Part shown: in pieces, positions 1-9,816 of the stretch
Layout: every line of letters starts with the position of its first letter
Numbering within the stretch: the stretch's first letter is position 1
NCBI GenBank assembly: GCA_017548445.1
Contig: JAFYZZ010000083.1
Location: 52,825-116,824, forward strand
Direction of reading: 5' to 3'
Length of the DNA: 64,000 nt
Source of the DNA: Bacteroidales bacterium
Lineage (GTDB): Bacteria; Bacteroidota; Bacteroidia; Bacteroidales; UBA932
Made by a program: the position numbers and the translations under genes
Notes under the pieces: model-generated
Told to the model about the DNA's origin: nothing
Database searches by the model: none
The model's input: the letters and a program-made list of their open reading frames with translations, nothing else

Positions 1-369
1 GGAATTGTTCCATTTAATAACTTACCACAGACGTTAAAGGATTCTTGTCTGTTGGCATTGACTCGCCCCAACAACATTCAGGCGAAATATGGTTTTCCGA
101 CAAAATTGGGAGAGTATCTTCTTACAGAGAATCCTGTGGTTGTAACCGCAGTCGGGGATATACCGTTGTTCCTTGAAGATAACAAATCAGCTTATTTGGT
201 TGAGTCTGATGTACCAGAATTAATAGCAGATAAGATCATTTTCGCTTTGTCTCATCAAGAACTATCAAGGGAAATAGGTTTGAGGGGGAAAGAAGTTGCC
301 TTAAAGTCCTTTAATTCACAGATAGAAGCAGAGAAGATTATCAATGTGATTTTTAATAATACATATTAG
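1..369 (+). CDS. Glycosyltransferase family 4 (group 1), C-terminal part, truncated by window edge
   Basis: The frame is open from base 1 and ends with TAG at 367-369, so only the last 122 residues are seen and the real start lies to the left. The visible part fits the C-terminal GT-B half of GT4 enzymes: RPNNIQAKYGFPTKLGEYLL, then an acidic loop region (ESDVPELIADKI) and a closing helix. In this family that half binds the nucleotide sugar. It lies 1 base before the beta-helix gene in an AT-rich block, so it is probably a sugar transferase of the surface-polysaccharide locus. Donor and acceptor cannot be told. Confidence 0.8.
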   Translation, partial: GIVPFNNLPQTLKDSCLLALTRPNNIQAKYGFPTKLGEYLLTENPVVVTAVGDIPLFLEDNKSAYLVESDVPELIADKIIFALSHQELSREIGLRGKEVALKSFNSQIEAEKIINVIFNNTY

Positions 370-370
370 T

Positions 371-1585
371 ATGACAACAAAAGTGGTTCTCAACGTTGGA
401 GTTCTAATATACCTATCATTATTTTGTGGTGTCTCGAAAGGGCAAGACATTGCGCTTTCTCCAAATTCCAGGGTAAATGTAATCTCAGAATGGGATTTGC
501 GGGGCCAGACTCTTGAGATTCCCCAAGGTGTAACCCTATATTTTAAAGAAGGCACGATTAAAAATGGAATCTTAATAGGTAATGGGACACAAATTAAAGG
601 CAGGAATACTGCCATTTTTGAAAATGTTGTGATTCAAGGTGATTGGATTGTCCCTAGGATTACAACAAAGATGTTTGTGGATTTATCTGAAGATAATTCT
701 CTTCGAAATGTTTTTGCCTTAGCTAATCCTGACGTCAAGAATAGAATAGTTATAATAGGGGATTATAACTTTAATTTGACAAGTAATCGGGAAGTTGGCG
801 TTTCTATTCCATCAAACACCAAAGTGTCTCTAAAGGGAAAGTTATTACTGCGGGCGAACTCCTTAATAAGTAATTCTATTGTCTTTATAGGAGGGAAAAA
901 CATCGTTTTATCGGGAGGTGGATCAATCGTTGGAGATAGTGAGACTCATTTGGGAACCGAGGGGGAATGGGGAATGGGTCTTGAAGTGTATGCTGGAGAT
1001 AATGTAATTGTTAGAAATATAGAAATACGCAATTGCTGGGGGGATTGTGTTTATATTGGTCATCAGTCAAAAAATATTTCTCTAATAGAATGCTCATTAC
1101 GTGGGGGACGACGACAGGGGATCTCCATAACTTCAGCTGATAATGTTTTGATTGATAAATGTGAGATCAAGGATATTCGCGGCACTCATCCTCAGAATGG
1201 AATCGCGATAGAACCCAATTCTGGTTTATTTGTGCAGGATATCACAATCTCGAATGTCGTTCTTAATTCTTGTGGCGGATGCGGCATCGCTGTTTATGGA
1301 AAGGCAAGTAACGCGCATATCGGTTTGGTTAATATTATAAACTGCCAAATAGGAGAATGTGGTAATGCGTTGGCATTTCGAAGTGCAGATAGGGTCATCT
1401 TGAAAGGGTCGAGCATTTCTTCGGGAAAAGAGATACCTATTTTTGTTGAAGATGTCCAGGAAACAATAATAAAGAATAATCATATTTTTACTTTTGCGCT
1501 GAAGTGTTTTGAAACGAAGAGAGATTCAGTAGTCTTTGAGAATAATACAGTAATTAAACCCATCATTCCTTCAAGTGACTTATAA
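371..1585 (+). CDS. Secreted right-handed parallel beta-helix protein of the polysaccharide locus
   Basis: A 404-residue protein with an N-terminal signal peptide (hydrophobic LIYLSLFCGV, cleavage probably near KGQ). The rest is made of short repeating strands with Asn/Gly/Ile ladders (for example NVIVRNIEIRNCWGDCVYIG and NISLIECSLRGGRRQGISIT), typical of pectate-lyase-like or polygalacturonase-like beta helices (NosD/PbH1 repeats). Such folds cleave, epimerise or bind polysaccharides, or act as structural proteins. No catalytic triad can be assigned by eye. It sits between a glycosyltransferase and an acyltransferase, so a role in handling the exported polymer is an inference. AT-rich like its neighbours. 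Confidence 0.7.
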   Translation: MTTKVVLNVGVLIYLSLFCGVSKGQDIALSPNSRVNVISEWDLRGQTLEIPQGVTLYFKEGTIKNGILIGNGTQIKGRNTAIFENVVIQGDWIVPRITTKMFVDLSEDNSLRNVFALANPDVKNRIVIIGDYNFNLTSNREVGVSIPSNTKVSLKGKLLLRANSLISNSIVFIGGKNIVLSGGGSIVGDSETHLGTEGEWGMGLEVYAGDNVIVRNIEIRNCWGDCVYIGHQSKNISLIECSLRGGRRQGISITSADNVLIDKCEIKDIRGTHPQNGIAIEPNSGLFVQDITISNVVLNSCGGCGIAVYGKASNAHIGLVNIINCQIGECGNALAFRSADRVILKGSSISSGKEIPIFVEDVQETIIKNNHIFTFALKCFETKRDSVVFENNTVIKPIIPSSDL

Positions 1586-2096
1586 AGAGTATAAAGAGTG
1601 TAGACTTCTTGATTCAGCACGTTTTAGTGTCGAAAAGAAGCAGCCTTTTTTTTTGAAGAGGGGATTGGCAACATATTCTCTCATAAAAAGATTAAGACAG
1701 ATTCAATTTTTGCAGGGGAAAAAATACCTTGTACCACTTTATTTCTTATTAAGAATATATTATCATCATTTGTGTCTGAAATATGGTTGTGATATCCCTA
1801 GTCATCTTAATGTTTCTGGGGGGTTAAAGATTTTACATAGTTGGGGAGTAGTAATCAATTCAAAAGCAATTATTGGTAAAAATTGCACTATTATTTCTGG
1901 AGTTTTGATTGGTTCGAAAGACAATGGTGTCCCTGTCATAGGAGATAATGTTTACATTGGTGCTCATGCTATTATTATAGGCCGAATTCGGGTTGGGAAC
2001 AACGTTACAATAGGGGCTGGAAGTGTTGTCGTCAAGGACATTCCGGATAATAGTGTTGTCGCGGGTAATCCTGCACGAATTATAAATAAAAGATGA
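1575..2096 (+). CDS. Hexapeptide-repeat O-acyltransferase (CysE/LacA-type left-handed beta helix)
   Basis: A 173-residue protein starting at GTG 1575, which overlaps the end of the beta-helix gene by 11 bases and suggests translational coupling. The C-terminal 100 residues carry the left-handed hexapeptide pattern (NCTIISGVLIGSKDNG, VYIGAHAIIIGRIRVGNNVT, IGAGSVVVKDIPDNSVVAG, NPARII), the usual ending of serine acetyltransferase and sugar acetyltransferases. The basic, aromatic-rich N-terminus resembles short serine acetyltransferase-like proteins of capsule loci. Inside this cluster it most likely transfers an acetyl group from acetyl-CoA to a sugar rather than making O-acetylserine, but the acceptor is unknown. 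Confidence 0.75.
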   Translation: MTYKEYKECRLLDSARFSVEKKQPFFLKRGLATYSLIKRLRQIQFLQGKKYLVPLYFLLRIYYHHLCLKYGCDIPSHLNVSGGLKILHSWGVVINSKAIIGKNCTIISGVLIGSKDNGVPVIGDNVYIGAHAIIIGRIRVGNNVTIGAGSVVVKDIPDNSVVAGNPARIINKR

Positions 2097-2157
2097 GTGG
2101 TATTGCGATTGTCAATATTACGGTGTCGAGGATAAGGATGAAATAATCGAGGCTTAT

Positions 2158-3600
2158 ATGACATTTAATTCATTTGTCTTTTGGTTGGCTTTCCCGTGTA
2201 TCTTTTTGATTCACTGGCTTCTTCCTGATAAAATTTCGATAAGGAAGACAAAAACTGTTGATGAGCGTGTTATACGGCCAAGAAATGTTTTTCTCATTAT
2301 TGTTAGTTATCTGCTCTATGCCAATTGGAAACCGTCATTTCTGTTTATTCTGGTATTCATAACTCTATCGACCTTTTGGGGAGCGAAATATGTTGCTTCC
2401 TTTGATCGAAATCGAAAAAGAGCATTTGTTTGTGTTTGGTCGCTGATTATACTTTCCCCTTTGTTGGTTTTCAAGTATTACAATTTTATAAATGAAAGTG
2501 TATGGTCAATTCTTTCATCTCTAGGGGTACGATATGAATTGCATGGTCTCAATTGGGCTATTCCTATTGGGATATCGTTCTATTCATTCCAGGCGTTGGG
2601 CTATTTCCTTGATGTCTATTACGGACGAACAACCGTTGAACGATCTTTCATTGATTATGTTTTATTCATTTCTTTCTTTCCGCAGATTTTTTCCGGCCCT
2701 ATTAGCAAGGCAAAAGAATTGCTGCCTCAAATAAAGCAAGAGAGAAAATTTTATTATCAAGAAGGTGTTCAGGGTCTCAAGTTTATCCTATGGGGTATGT
2801 TCTTGAAGTTGGTGCTGGCCGATCGGTTGGGATTATACGTAGATAAGGTCATTTCTGATTATGAAATGTATTCCGGGGGGACTTGCATTCTTGCTGCTGT
2901 TTTCTACTCCATACAGATATATGGCGATTTTGCTGGATATTCTTATATGGCTGTCGGTGTTTCTAAGACACTTGGTTTTAACTTGGTTAATAACTTTATG
3001 CGTCCATATTTCTCTGTGAGTATTACTGACTTTTGGAGAAGATGGCACATCTCCCTTTCCAGATGGCTCAAAGACTATATCTACATCCCTTTGGGCGGAA
3101 GCCGATGTTCAAAATTGAAGAATTTCTGGAATATTTTTATAACTTTTTTGGTCAGCGGAATATGGCATGGTGCGAATTGGACTTATATTGTTTGGGGAAT
3201 CATCCACGGCGTTGCCCAGATTATTGAGAAAGCTTTAGGATTGAATAAGGTAGAATCTAAAGGAGTTATTCGACTGATTCGAATTGTAGGAACCTTTATT
3301 GTGGTCACATCAGCGTGGGTTTTCTTCCGTATGCCAACGATTGGAGATGCATTTCATTTTATTAGGCATTCGTTTTCTGAATTGAGCCTCCCGTCTGTTT
3401 TATCTGTCACCAATTTCGCCATTTATTTAATAGCTATTGCTATTGTGGTGTTTAAGGAGACCCGGGAAGAATTCTTTTCGATGAGAGGAAGGTTTTTCAA
3501 CCTTAAACTCGTTCGATGGATGGAATATGTAGTGGCTTTTTGCTTGATTCTTTTATGCGGAGCCTTAGATAGCGGTTCTTTCATTTACGGCAGTTTCTGA
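2158..3600 (+). CDS. MBOAT family membrane-bound O-acyltransferase (AlgI/PatA-like)
   Basis: A 480-residue multi-span membrane protein. It carries the MBOAT core: DFWRRWHISLSRWLKDYIYI, PLGGSR, and later SGIWHGANWTYIVWGIIHG, whose WHG histidine is the catalytic His of the family. The length is typical of AlgI-like proteins. MBOAT enzymes of this class move acyl groups, usually acetyl, across the membrane to exported polysaccharides. It is followed after one base by an SGNH-like protein, an arrangement known from alginate and peptidoglycan O-acetylation systems where MBOAT and a GDSL/SGNH partner act together. A polymer-acetylating role is therefore likely; the sugar is unknown. Confidence 0.88.
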   Translation: MTFNSFVFWLAFPCIFLIHWLLPDKISIRKTKTVDERVIRPRNVFLIIVSYLLYANWKPSFLFILVFITLSTFWGAKYVASFDRNRKRAFVCVWSLIILSPLLVFKYYNFINESVWSILSSLGVRYELHGLNWAIPIGISFYSFQALGYFLDVYYGRTTVERSFIDYVLFISFFPQIFSGPISKAKELLPQIKQERKFYYQEGVQGLKFILWGMFLKLVLADRLGLYVDKVISDYEMYSGGTCILAAVFYSIQIYGDFAGYSYMAVGVSKTLGFNLVNNFMRPYFSVSITDFWRRWHISLSRWLKDYIYIPLGGSRCSKLKNFWNIFITFLVSGIWHGANWTYIVWGIIHGVAQIIEKALGLNKVESKGVIRLIRIVGTFIVVTSAWVFFRMPTIGDAFHFIRHSFSELSLPSVLSVTNFAIYLIAIAIVVFKETREEFFSMRGRFFNLKLVRWMEYVVAFCLILLCGALDSGSFIYGSF

Positions 3601-3601
3601 T

Positions 3602-4513
3602 ATGAGAAAATTCATTGTTCATATTATATTTTTCTTTCTTCTCGTTTCGATAGTAGATATTGTTGCGGGACAAGTTTTTTGGTACTTGCAGTCTAAAGTA
3701 GCGAATGGACGCACTGGCGCAGAGTATCATCTTTGTAAGGAATCTTACGAAGATATTCTTGTAATGGGCTCTTCCCGGGCTTCACATCACTATGTTCCAA
3801 GTGTTTTTTCCGATAGTCTGGGTATGAGTTGTTTCATTGCAGGACAAGACGGAAATGGAATCATTCTTCAGTATGGTCGATGGAAGATGATTTCTGAACG
3901 CTATTCGCCTAAGTTGATTATCTATGATGTTTCTGTTGATTTTGATTTGCGGGAGAACGATAATTTCCGGTATATTGATAGATTAAAGCCATATTCTCGA
4001 GATGTTGCCGTATGGGACTATTTGCGCAAATTATTCCCATTGGAGGGAGTAAAATTATTCTCGCAGTTGTATCGTTACAATTACAAATTTCTCGAAATAG
4101 TTTCTGATTGTCGGTTAAAAAATAAGAGTGATCAAAACGGATATATTCCTTTGTTCGGATCGATTCGAGACGAGATTGTTCGACGAGACGTTCCAGCGGA
4201 AGCGGCTTCTTTTCCTATTGATTCAGTGAAACTCTCTTTCTTGGTTAAATTAGTTGAAGAAGTTCGAGATCAAGGCGGGAAGATGGTTTTTGTTGTTTCT
4301 CCGTATTGGAAATCGATTCGCTATGACTACTCTTCTCTCCAGGCTCTTGCTATGGGATTGGATGTCCCGCTATTCGATTATTCATACACTTCGGGTTTTA
4401 GTGATAATCGGGATTTATTTGAGGATTCCTCTCATTTAAATGACTTAGGGGCGACGTTGTTTTCTCAAGATCTTGTCAAAAAAATCAAGGCGTTTCTTGA
4501 ATGCGGCCTATAA
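3602..4513 (+). CDS. SGNH-hydrolase-like membrane-anchored partner of the MBOAT acyltransferase
   Basis: A 303-residue protein with one N-terminal hydrophobic segment (FIVHIIFFFLLVSIVDIV) that should anchor it facing the periplasm. Two SGNH landmarks are visible: a block-I-like VMGSSRASHH around residue 56 and a block-V-like DSSHLNDLGA near the C-terminus, giving the Ser and Asp/His positions. The start is one base after the MBOAT stop. DltD, AlgX/AlgJ and PatB play the equivalent part beside MBOAT proteins in other systems, passing the acetyl group to the polymer. No characterised orthologue is recognised, so the role rests on context and the two motifs. Confidence 0.65.
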   Translation: MRKFIVHIIFFFLLVSIVDIVAGQVFWYLQSKVANGRTGAEYHLCKESYEDILVMGSSRASHHYVPSVFSDSLGMSCFIAGQDGNGIILQYGRWKMISERYSPKLIIYDVSVDFDLRENDNFRYIDRLKPYSRDVAVWDYLRKLFPLEGVKLFSQLYRYNYKFLEIVSDCRLKNKSDQNGYIPLFGSIRDEIVRRDVPAEAASFPIDSVKLSFLVKLVEEVRDQGGKMVFVVSPYWKSIRYDYSSLQALAMGLDVPLFDYSYTSGFSDNRDLFEDSSHLNDLGATLFSQDLVKKIKAFLECGL

Positions 4514-4677
4514 TCATTTTTATTCTGGTTTCTTGATGGGAACGTCGTTTCTTATTGTGTTGAGAGTTTTCTCCCTTTTCGGTTATTTTTCTTACTATGT
4601 AGAGCTTTAAAATGTATGGCGCGCGGGTTTTTTATGTTTTGAATACCCAACAGCCTTTGTGAAAGTAGTTTTAGGTG

Positions 4678-5757
4678 ATGAAAAATGTAAAATTGTTCGT
4701 TTCTTGTTGCACCTTGAATCACGGAGGCGCAGAACGGGTTTTATCCATATTGTCTTCATCTCTTGCAGATTCTTTTGCTCAAGTCAGTTTTTTGATGTGG
4801 GTTGATGCGCCTGTTTTTTACCAAATTGATACGAGGGTTCGATTGATTAATATAACAAAACAGGCTGGGTCATCGCGCTTCTTGCCAAGGATGAGGTGGT
4901 TTCGACGTTTTATTATTCAAGAACGGCCGAATTTGATACTTTCTTTTCTCGCTCCCTTCAATATGCTGGTCTTGGCTTCTTTACTCGGAATCAGAACCAA
5001 AGTGATCGTGGCGGAACGGAATGACCCTCATTTTTTGAGAGGTGGTCGATTGATGGAAAAGGCCCGCGATGCATTATATGGAAGAGCGGAGTGCATACTT
5101 GCCCAGACCGATAACATCAAATCGTATTTCAAAGGTAAGTTGAATGAGAAAACGGTTGTAATATATAATCCGGTTTTGATAAACCCCTCGCTAGTGGGAA
5201 GTGGTTTGCTCGTGCAAAAACAAAAACGGATTGTTTCCGTGGCAAGGTTGGAAAAACAGAAGAGGCACGATGTGCTCATTCGAGCATTTGCGCGTTTTTA
5301 TTTACGACATCAGGATTATTCTTTGACTATTTATGGAGACGGACCTTTACGCGAGAATCTGGCGGCCTTGGTCCACTCTTTGGGAATGGAAGGAAAAGTG
5401 TCCCTCCCCGGCGTGAGTAAGACTGTTATGGAAGAAATCCGGGATGCCGAATTATTTGTACTGGCCTCAACTCACGAGGGGATGTCTAATGCTATGCTTG
5501 AAGCTATGTGTATAGGCCTTCCTTGTTTGTGTACAAGAGTATCGGGGGCTGTCGACTTAATAGAAGACGGGAAGAATGGTATGCTCGTTGACGTGAATGA
5601 TGAAAATGGTTTGGTGGAGAAAATGACTTTTATTATCGAACACCCGGAGATAAGGCAGACCATAGGATTAGAGGCGGTTAAAGTATATGAAAAACTTAGA
5701 GCGGATATAATCTCGAAACAGTGGATAGATGTCCTTGATTCATTCATTGATGTTTAA
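4678..5757 (+). CDS. Glycosyltransferase family 4 (group 1)
   Basis: About 359 residues with the GT-B architecture. N-terminal NHGGAERVLS is the conserved Gly-rich acceptor-side motif. The C-terminal half has VARLEKQKRHDVLIRAF, YGDGPLRENL and STHEGMSNAMLEAMCIGLP, the EX7E-type nucleotide-sugar site of retaining GT4 enzymes. An in-frame GTG at 4675 directly precedes the chosen ATG. It adds one sugar during repeat-unit assembly at the cytoplasmic membrane. The 164 bases upstream (4514-4677) carry no recognisable gene, and no clear TAnnTTTG promoter was found there. Confidence 0.88.
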   Translation: MKNVKLFVSCCTLNHGGAERVLSILSSSLADSFAQVSFLMWVDAPVFYQIDTRVRLINITKQAGSSRFLPRMRWFRRFIIQERPNLILSFLAPFNMLVLASLLGIRTKVIVAERNDPHFLRGGRLMEKARDALYGRAECILAQTDNIKSYFKGKLNEKTVVIYNPVLINPSLVGSGLLVQKQKRIVSVARLEKQKRHDVLIRAFARFYLRHQDYSLTIYGDGPLRENLAALVHSLGMEGKVSLPGVSKTVMEEIRDAELFVLASTHEGMSNAMLEAMCIGLPCLCTRVSGAVDLIEDGKNGMLVDVNDENGLVEKMTFIIEHPEIRQTIGLEAVKVYEKLRADIISKQWIDVLDSFIDV

Positions 5758-5837
5758 GTTTCTCTTCAAAATAGTTCTCGCTATGCATATTAAATAGTTA
5801 ATTAATCTGTTATTGTTAAACGAATCTATTCTTTTTT

Positions 5838-6812
5838 ATGATATACAAACAGTTATTATTCCCAACCGAATCGGTTTTCCTTGTTACAGGCGGAGCTGGT
5901 TTCATCGGTTCCAACTTATGTGAAGCGTTATTGAAACTAGGTCACAAGGTTCGTTGTCTTGATGATCTGAGTACTGGCAAGCAGGCTAATGTGGACCTTT
6001 TCATAGGCAGCCCAAACTATAAATTCATCAAAGGGGACATCAAAGACCAGGAAGTTTGTATAAAGGCTAGTAAAGGAGTTGACTATATCTTGCACCAGGC
6101 GGCGTGGGGTAGTGTCCCGCGCTCGATCGAGATGCCGCTTTTCTACTGCGCCAACAATATCCAAGGCACCGTGAATATGATGGAAGCAGCGCGGCAGAAC
6201 AAAGTGAAGACCTTCGTGTATGCCTCTTCCAGTTCCGTCTACGGCGACGAAGAGCACCTCCCCAAGAAGGAAGGCATCGAAGGCAACCTGCTCAGCCCAT
6301 ACGCCTTAACCAAACGGGCTGATGAAGAATGGGCAAAGCAATATTCAAAGCATTACGGCCTGAAAACAATCGGCCTAAGATATTTCAACGTCTTCGGCTG
6401 CCGCCAGGATCCGTATGGGGCATATGCCGCCGTCATCCCCAAGTTCATCAAGCAGCTACTGAACGACGAACGCCCGACCATCAACGGCGACGGCCGGCAG
6501 AGCCGCGACTTCACTTACATCGAGAATGTGATCGAAGCCAACCTCAAAGCCTGCTTGGCCCCCGACGAGGCCAGTGGCGAGGCTTTCAACATAGCCTACG
6601 GTGGCCGCGAGTACCTGATCGACATCTACTATGCCCTCACCAAAGCCCTGGGCAAAGACATCGAACCGTACTTCGGCCCCGACCGCAAAGGCGACATCAA
6701 GCACAGCAATGCCGACATCAGCAAGGCGCGGCGACTGCTGGGTTACGACCCGCAGTACGATTTCGAGCGCGGACTGAATGAGGCAATCGAATGGTATAAA
6801 TCCAATCTATAA
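5838..6812 (+). CDS. NAD-dependent UDP-N-acetylhexosamine C4-epimerase (WbpP/TviC-like SDR)
   Basis: A 324-residue extended SDR: TGGAGFIGSNL at the Rossmann loop, SSSSVYGDEEHLPKKE for the active-site Ser, and SPYALTKRADEEW for the catalytic Tyr-x3-Lys. Length and sequence style fit the WbpP/TviC group, which interconverts UDP-GlcNAc and UDP-GalNAc. The next gene, 15 bases downstream, is the matching 6-dehydrogenase, as in Vi-antigen and P. aeruginosa O6 loci. The first roughly 250 bases are AT-rich while the rest is GC-rich, a possible recombination joint inside the gene. A neutral UDP-glucose epimerase cannot be fully excluded. Confidence 0.85.
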   Translation: MIYKQLLFPTESVFLVTGGAGFIGSNLCEALLKLGHKVRCLDDLSTGKQANVDLFIGSPNYKFIKGDIKDQEVCIKASKGVDYILHQAAWGSVPRSIEMPLFYCANNIQGTVNMMEAARQNKVKTFVYASSSSVYGDEEHLPKKEGIEGNLLSPYALTKRADEEWAKQYSKHYGLKTIGLRYFNVFGCRQDPYGAYAAVIPKFIKQLLNDERPTINGDGRQSRDFTYIENVIEANLKACLAPDEASGEAFNIAYGGREYLIDIYYALTKALGKDIEPYFGPDRKGDIKHSNADISKARRLLGYDPQYDFERGLNEAIEWYKSNL

Positions 6813-6827
6813 ACAATTCCCCATCAT

Positions 6828-8096
6828 ATGAAAGCAACCAAAATTTGTGTCATTGGCTTAGGCTACGTTGGCCTACCTTTGGCTCGACTGTTCTCCACCA
6901 AGTACCCGACCGTCGGTTTTGATATGAACCAAAAGCGCGTGGACGCCCTGATGGCTGGCCACGACGCGACATTAGAAGTGGCGGATGACCTCCTGCATGA
7001 CGCTATCCATAATCACGGCTTTAAATGCACAACTGTGCTCAACGACATCAGGGACTGTAATTTTTACATCGTTGCGGTCCCTACGCCTGTGGACGCAGAC
7101 AATAACCCTGACCTTCGGCCCCTTTACGGAGCCAGCACCACCGTGGGTAAGGTCATTAGCAAAGGCGATGTCGTCGTATATGAAAGCACAGTCTATCCTG
7201 GAGTCACCGAGGACGAATGCATCCCGGTCGTAGAGAGGGTTTCTGGTCTCAAGATGAACGTTGATTTCTACGGCGGCTATAGCCCAGAGCGCATCAACCC
7301 TGGCGACAAACTGCACACCGTCGAAAAAATCAAAAAAGTCACGTCTGGCTCTACCCCCGAGATAGGGAAATACATCAACGAAGTTTACGCCAGCGTTATT
7401 ACCGCCGGCACCCACCTCGCCCCCTCTATCAAGGTCGCTGAAGCCGCCAAGGTCATTGAGAACTCCCAGCGCGACATCAACATTGCCTTCGTGAACGAAC
7501 TGAGCAAGATCTTCCACAAAATGGGTATTGATACGCTTGACGTCCTGGAGGCAGCTGGCACGAAGTGGAATTTCCTTCCTTTCCGACCGGGACTCGTGGG
7601 CGGCCACTGCATCGGCGTTGACCCTTACTATCTTGCCCAATGCGCCCAGCGCCACGGTTACAATCCGGAGATCATCCTTGCCGGAAGGCGGATGAATGAT
7701 GGGATGGGGGAGTATGTCGCTACTGAAACCATCAAGTTGATGCTAAAAAAGGGTATCCAGGTTCTTCATTCGGATATTCTCATTCTAGGTTTCACTTTTA
7801 AGGAGAATTGCCCGGATGTCCGCAACACTAAAGTTATTGACATATACAGAGCCCTTAAAGAGTACAATCTCAACATTACGGTTTTTGATCCGTGGGCGAA
7901 TCCTACCATCGTCGAGCACGAGTATGGTATTAAAGTCGTAAATGAGCTTCCTAGTGTGCAATATGATGCAGCCATTGCCGCTGTTGCGCACCAGAAATTT
8001 GATGGCCTGGATGTGCTTTCCTTATTGAAAGAAAAGCACGTAATCTTTGATGTCAAATGTACTTTGGACAGAACCTTGATCGATGGTAGATTGTAA
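6828..8096 (+). CDS. UDP-N-acetyl-D-hexosamine 6-dehydrogenase (WbpO/TviB-like nucleotide-sugar dehydrogenase)
   Basis: A 422-residue enzyme with the three UDP-Glc/GDP-Man dehydrogenase parts: N-terminal NAD domain ([16 protein letters not shown]), central domain, and C-terminal UDP-binding domain. The catalytic-cysteine motif [15 protein letters not shown] and the [17 protein letters not shown] segment are clear. It oxidises C6 in two NAD-dependent steps to a uronic acid. The adjacent C4-epimerase points to UDP-GalNAcA (or UDP-GlcNAcA). Codon use turns AT-richer after about 7700, continuing into the next gene. The 3' end overlaps the next start by 14 bases. Confidence 0.9.
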   Translation: MKATKICVIGLGYVGLPLARLFSTKYPTVGFDMNQKRVDALMAGHDATLEVADDLLHDAIHNHGFKCTTVLNDIRDCNFYIVAVPTPVDADNNPDLRPLYGASTTVGKVISKGDVVVYESTVYPGVTEDECIPVVERVSGLKMNVDFYGGYSPERINPGDKLHTVEKIKKVTSGSTPEIGKYINEVYASVITAGTHLAPSIKVAEAAKVIENSQRDINIAFVNELSKIFHKMGIDTLDVLEAAGTKWNFLPFRPGLVGGHCIGVDPYYLAQCAQRHGYNPEIILAGRRMNDGMGEYVATETIKLMLKKGIQVLHSDILILGFTFKENCPDVRNTKVIDIYRALKEYNLNITVFDPWANPTIVEHEYGIKVVNELPSVQYDAAIAAVAHQKFDGLDVLSLLKEKHVIFDVKCTLDRTLIDGRL

Positions 8097-9204
8097 TAGC
8101 ATATCAAAAACGGTCCTAGTTCTCACAAATAGCATAGGCGGTCTCTATAGTTTTCGGAAGGAGGTGATGAAGGCCATCCTTGATGCCGGATATGGAGTGA
8201 CTATATCTTGTCCGGAGATGATGCCTCAGGCTGAATATTTTAAGGAGATAGGGTGTCCGGTTGTTATTCTCGCTTATGATCGAAGAGGTGTGAATCCTTT
8301 TGCTGACTTTAAACTGATGTTAGAATACAAAAGGATGATGAGACGGATGGAACCTACCGTTGTGCTTACGTATACGATTAAACCCAATATTTATGGTGGT
8401 ATAGCCGCCAGGCTCGCTGGTATACCTCAACTGGCAAATATCACCGGACTTGGTGATGCTGTTGAGAATGGGGGCCGGATGCAGAGATTGACAGTTGCTC
8501 TTTATAAATTGGGCTTGAGCAAAACGCGCAAAGTTTTTTTTCAGAATGCAAGCAATAGGGAGTTTTGCATCAGTCGTGGGATTGCTTCGCCCAATTCTAC
8601 CCTCTTGCCTGGATCGGGGGTGAATCTACAGCACCATACCTATCAACCCTTCCCGATTGACGAAGGAATGGTTCGCTTCCTGTTCATTGGACGTTTATTG
8701 AAAGACAAAGGGATAGAGGAGTATTTTGAAACGGCAAAGGCAGTTAGGGACAAATATCCTAATACTGAATTCCAGATTCTCGGCATGGTTGAAGGCCCGT
8801 ATCAACAGAGTTTGGACGAAATGGTTCGCTCTGGATATATCAAGCATTTGGGCTCTACGACAGATGTGAGGCCTTTTATTGGAGCGGTTGAGTGTACTAT
8901 TATGCCTTCCTATCATGAGGGAATGTCAAACGTTAATTTGGAGAGTGCTGCTAATGGTCGTCCTGTTATTACAACGGACGTGCCGGGATGCCGCGAAACG
9001 GTGGATGACGGAGTGACGGGTATTTTAGTGAATGCGCGCGATACACAGTCTCTTATTTCGGGCGTCGAACAGTTCTTGAGCCTGTCTTATGAGCAGAAGA
9101 GGCAGATGGGTATCGCGGCTAGAGAGAAAGTGGAACGAGAGTTTGACCGGCAAAAGGTTATTGATGCGTATCTTAATGAGATTAATCTTTTATCTGATGT
9201 ATAA
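8083..9204 (+). CDS. Glycosyltransferase family 4 (PglA/WfgS-like)
   Basis: A 373-residue GT4 enzyme. Visible landmarks are [18 protein letters not shown] at the N-terminus, [36 protein letters not shown], and [19 protein letters not shown] with the EX7E-type glutamates. The sequence style is close to transferases that put the second sugar on an undecaprenyl-PP-linked N-acetylated sugar in PglC-type pathways. It overlaps the dehydrogenase gene by 14 bases and the next, phosphoglycosyl transferase, gene by 8 bases, so the three are probably co-translated. This makes it a good candidate for the second step of repeat-unit assembly; sugar specificity is inferred only. Confidence 0.88.
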   Translation: MVDCNSISKTVLVLTNSIGGLYSFRKEVMKAILDAGYGVTISCPEMMPQAEYFKEIGCPVVILAYDRRGVNPFADFKLMLEYKRMMRRMEPTVVLTYTIKPNIYGGIAARLAGIPQLANITGLGDAVENGGRMQRLTVALYKLGLSKTRKVFFQNASNREFCISRGIASPNSTLLPGSGVNLQHHTYQPFPIDEGMVRFLFIGRLLKDKGIEEYFETAKAVRDKYPNTEFQILGMVEGPYQQSLDEMVRSGYIKHLGSTTDVRPFIGAVECTIMPSYHEGMSNVNLESAANGRPVITTDVPGCRETVDDGVTGILVNARDTQSLISGVEQFLSLSYEQKRQMGIAAREKVEREFDRQKVIDAYLNEINLLSDV

Positions 9205-9805
9205 ACATTGTTTTAAAAGGATAATTGATTGGTCCGTTTCTCTGATTGCCTTGTTGCTGATAGGGTGGATTCTTGGCATAATAGCCATTTGGCTTCATTT
9301 TGCAAATAAAGGAGCTGGGGCTTTTTTCTTTCAAGAGCGCCCTGGTAAAGATGCCAAGATTTTCAAGGTTATTAAGTTCAAGACGATGACGGACGAGCAT
9401 GATGCGTATGGTAAATTGTTGCCGGACGAACAGAGGCTGACAAAGGTGGGCCGGTTTATACGAAGCACTAGCATTGACGAACTTCCACAGTTGATCAATG
9501 TGCTGAAAGGGGATATGGCTCTCGTTGGTCCCAGACCGCTCCTCCCCCAGTATTTACCGCTCTATAGCTCGGAGCAGATGCGCCGTCATGAGGTTCGTCC
9601 GGGGATTACAGGCTGGGCACAGTGCCATGGTCGCAACGCCATCAGTTGGACGGAAAAATTTAAACTGGATGTATGGTATGTGGACCACTGCACTATTTGG
9701 ACGGATATTCAAGTTGTCTGGTTGACGGTTATCAAAGTGTTGAAACGTGCCGACATTAACGAAGTAGGATATGCTACCATGGAAGCATTCAATGGATTTA
9801 ATTAA
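9197..9805 (+). CDS. Initiating phosphoglycosyl transferase (PglC/WcfS-like bacterial sugar transferase)
   Basis: About 202 residues from ATG 9197. An upstream in-frame extension to 9089 would lie wholly inside the previous gene and is not supported. One N-terminal hydrophobic re-entrant helix (IDWSVSLIALLLIGWILG) is followed by the polyprenyl sugar-1-phosphate transferase core: FKVIKFKTM, STSIDELPQLINVLKGDMAL with the catalytic Asp-Glu pair, VGPRPLL, and RPGITGWAQ. This small monotopic form moves a sugar-1-phosphate from UDP to undecaprenyl phosphate and starts repeat-unit synthesis. In Bacteroides PSA the equivalent WcfS works with a DegT aminotransferase; a DegT gene lies at 17120. Confidence 0.92.
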   Translation: MYKHCFKRIIDWSVSLIALLLIGWILGIIAIWLHFANKGAGAFFFQERPGKDAKIFKVIKFKTMTDEHDAYGKLLPDEQRLTKVGRFIRSTSIDELPQLINVLKGDMALVGPRPLLPQYLPLYSSEQMRRHEVRPGITGWAQCHGRNAISWTEKFKLDVWYVDHCTIWTDIQVVWLTVIKVLKRADINEVGYATMEAFNGFN

Positions 9806-9816
9806 CTTATGTATTT

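Noticed and set aside
1..600. Invertible capsule promoter
   Set aside because: Bacteroides capsule loci often have one, but no inverted-repeat pair around a promoter was seen; the true 5' end of the locus is outside the window.
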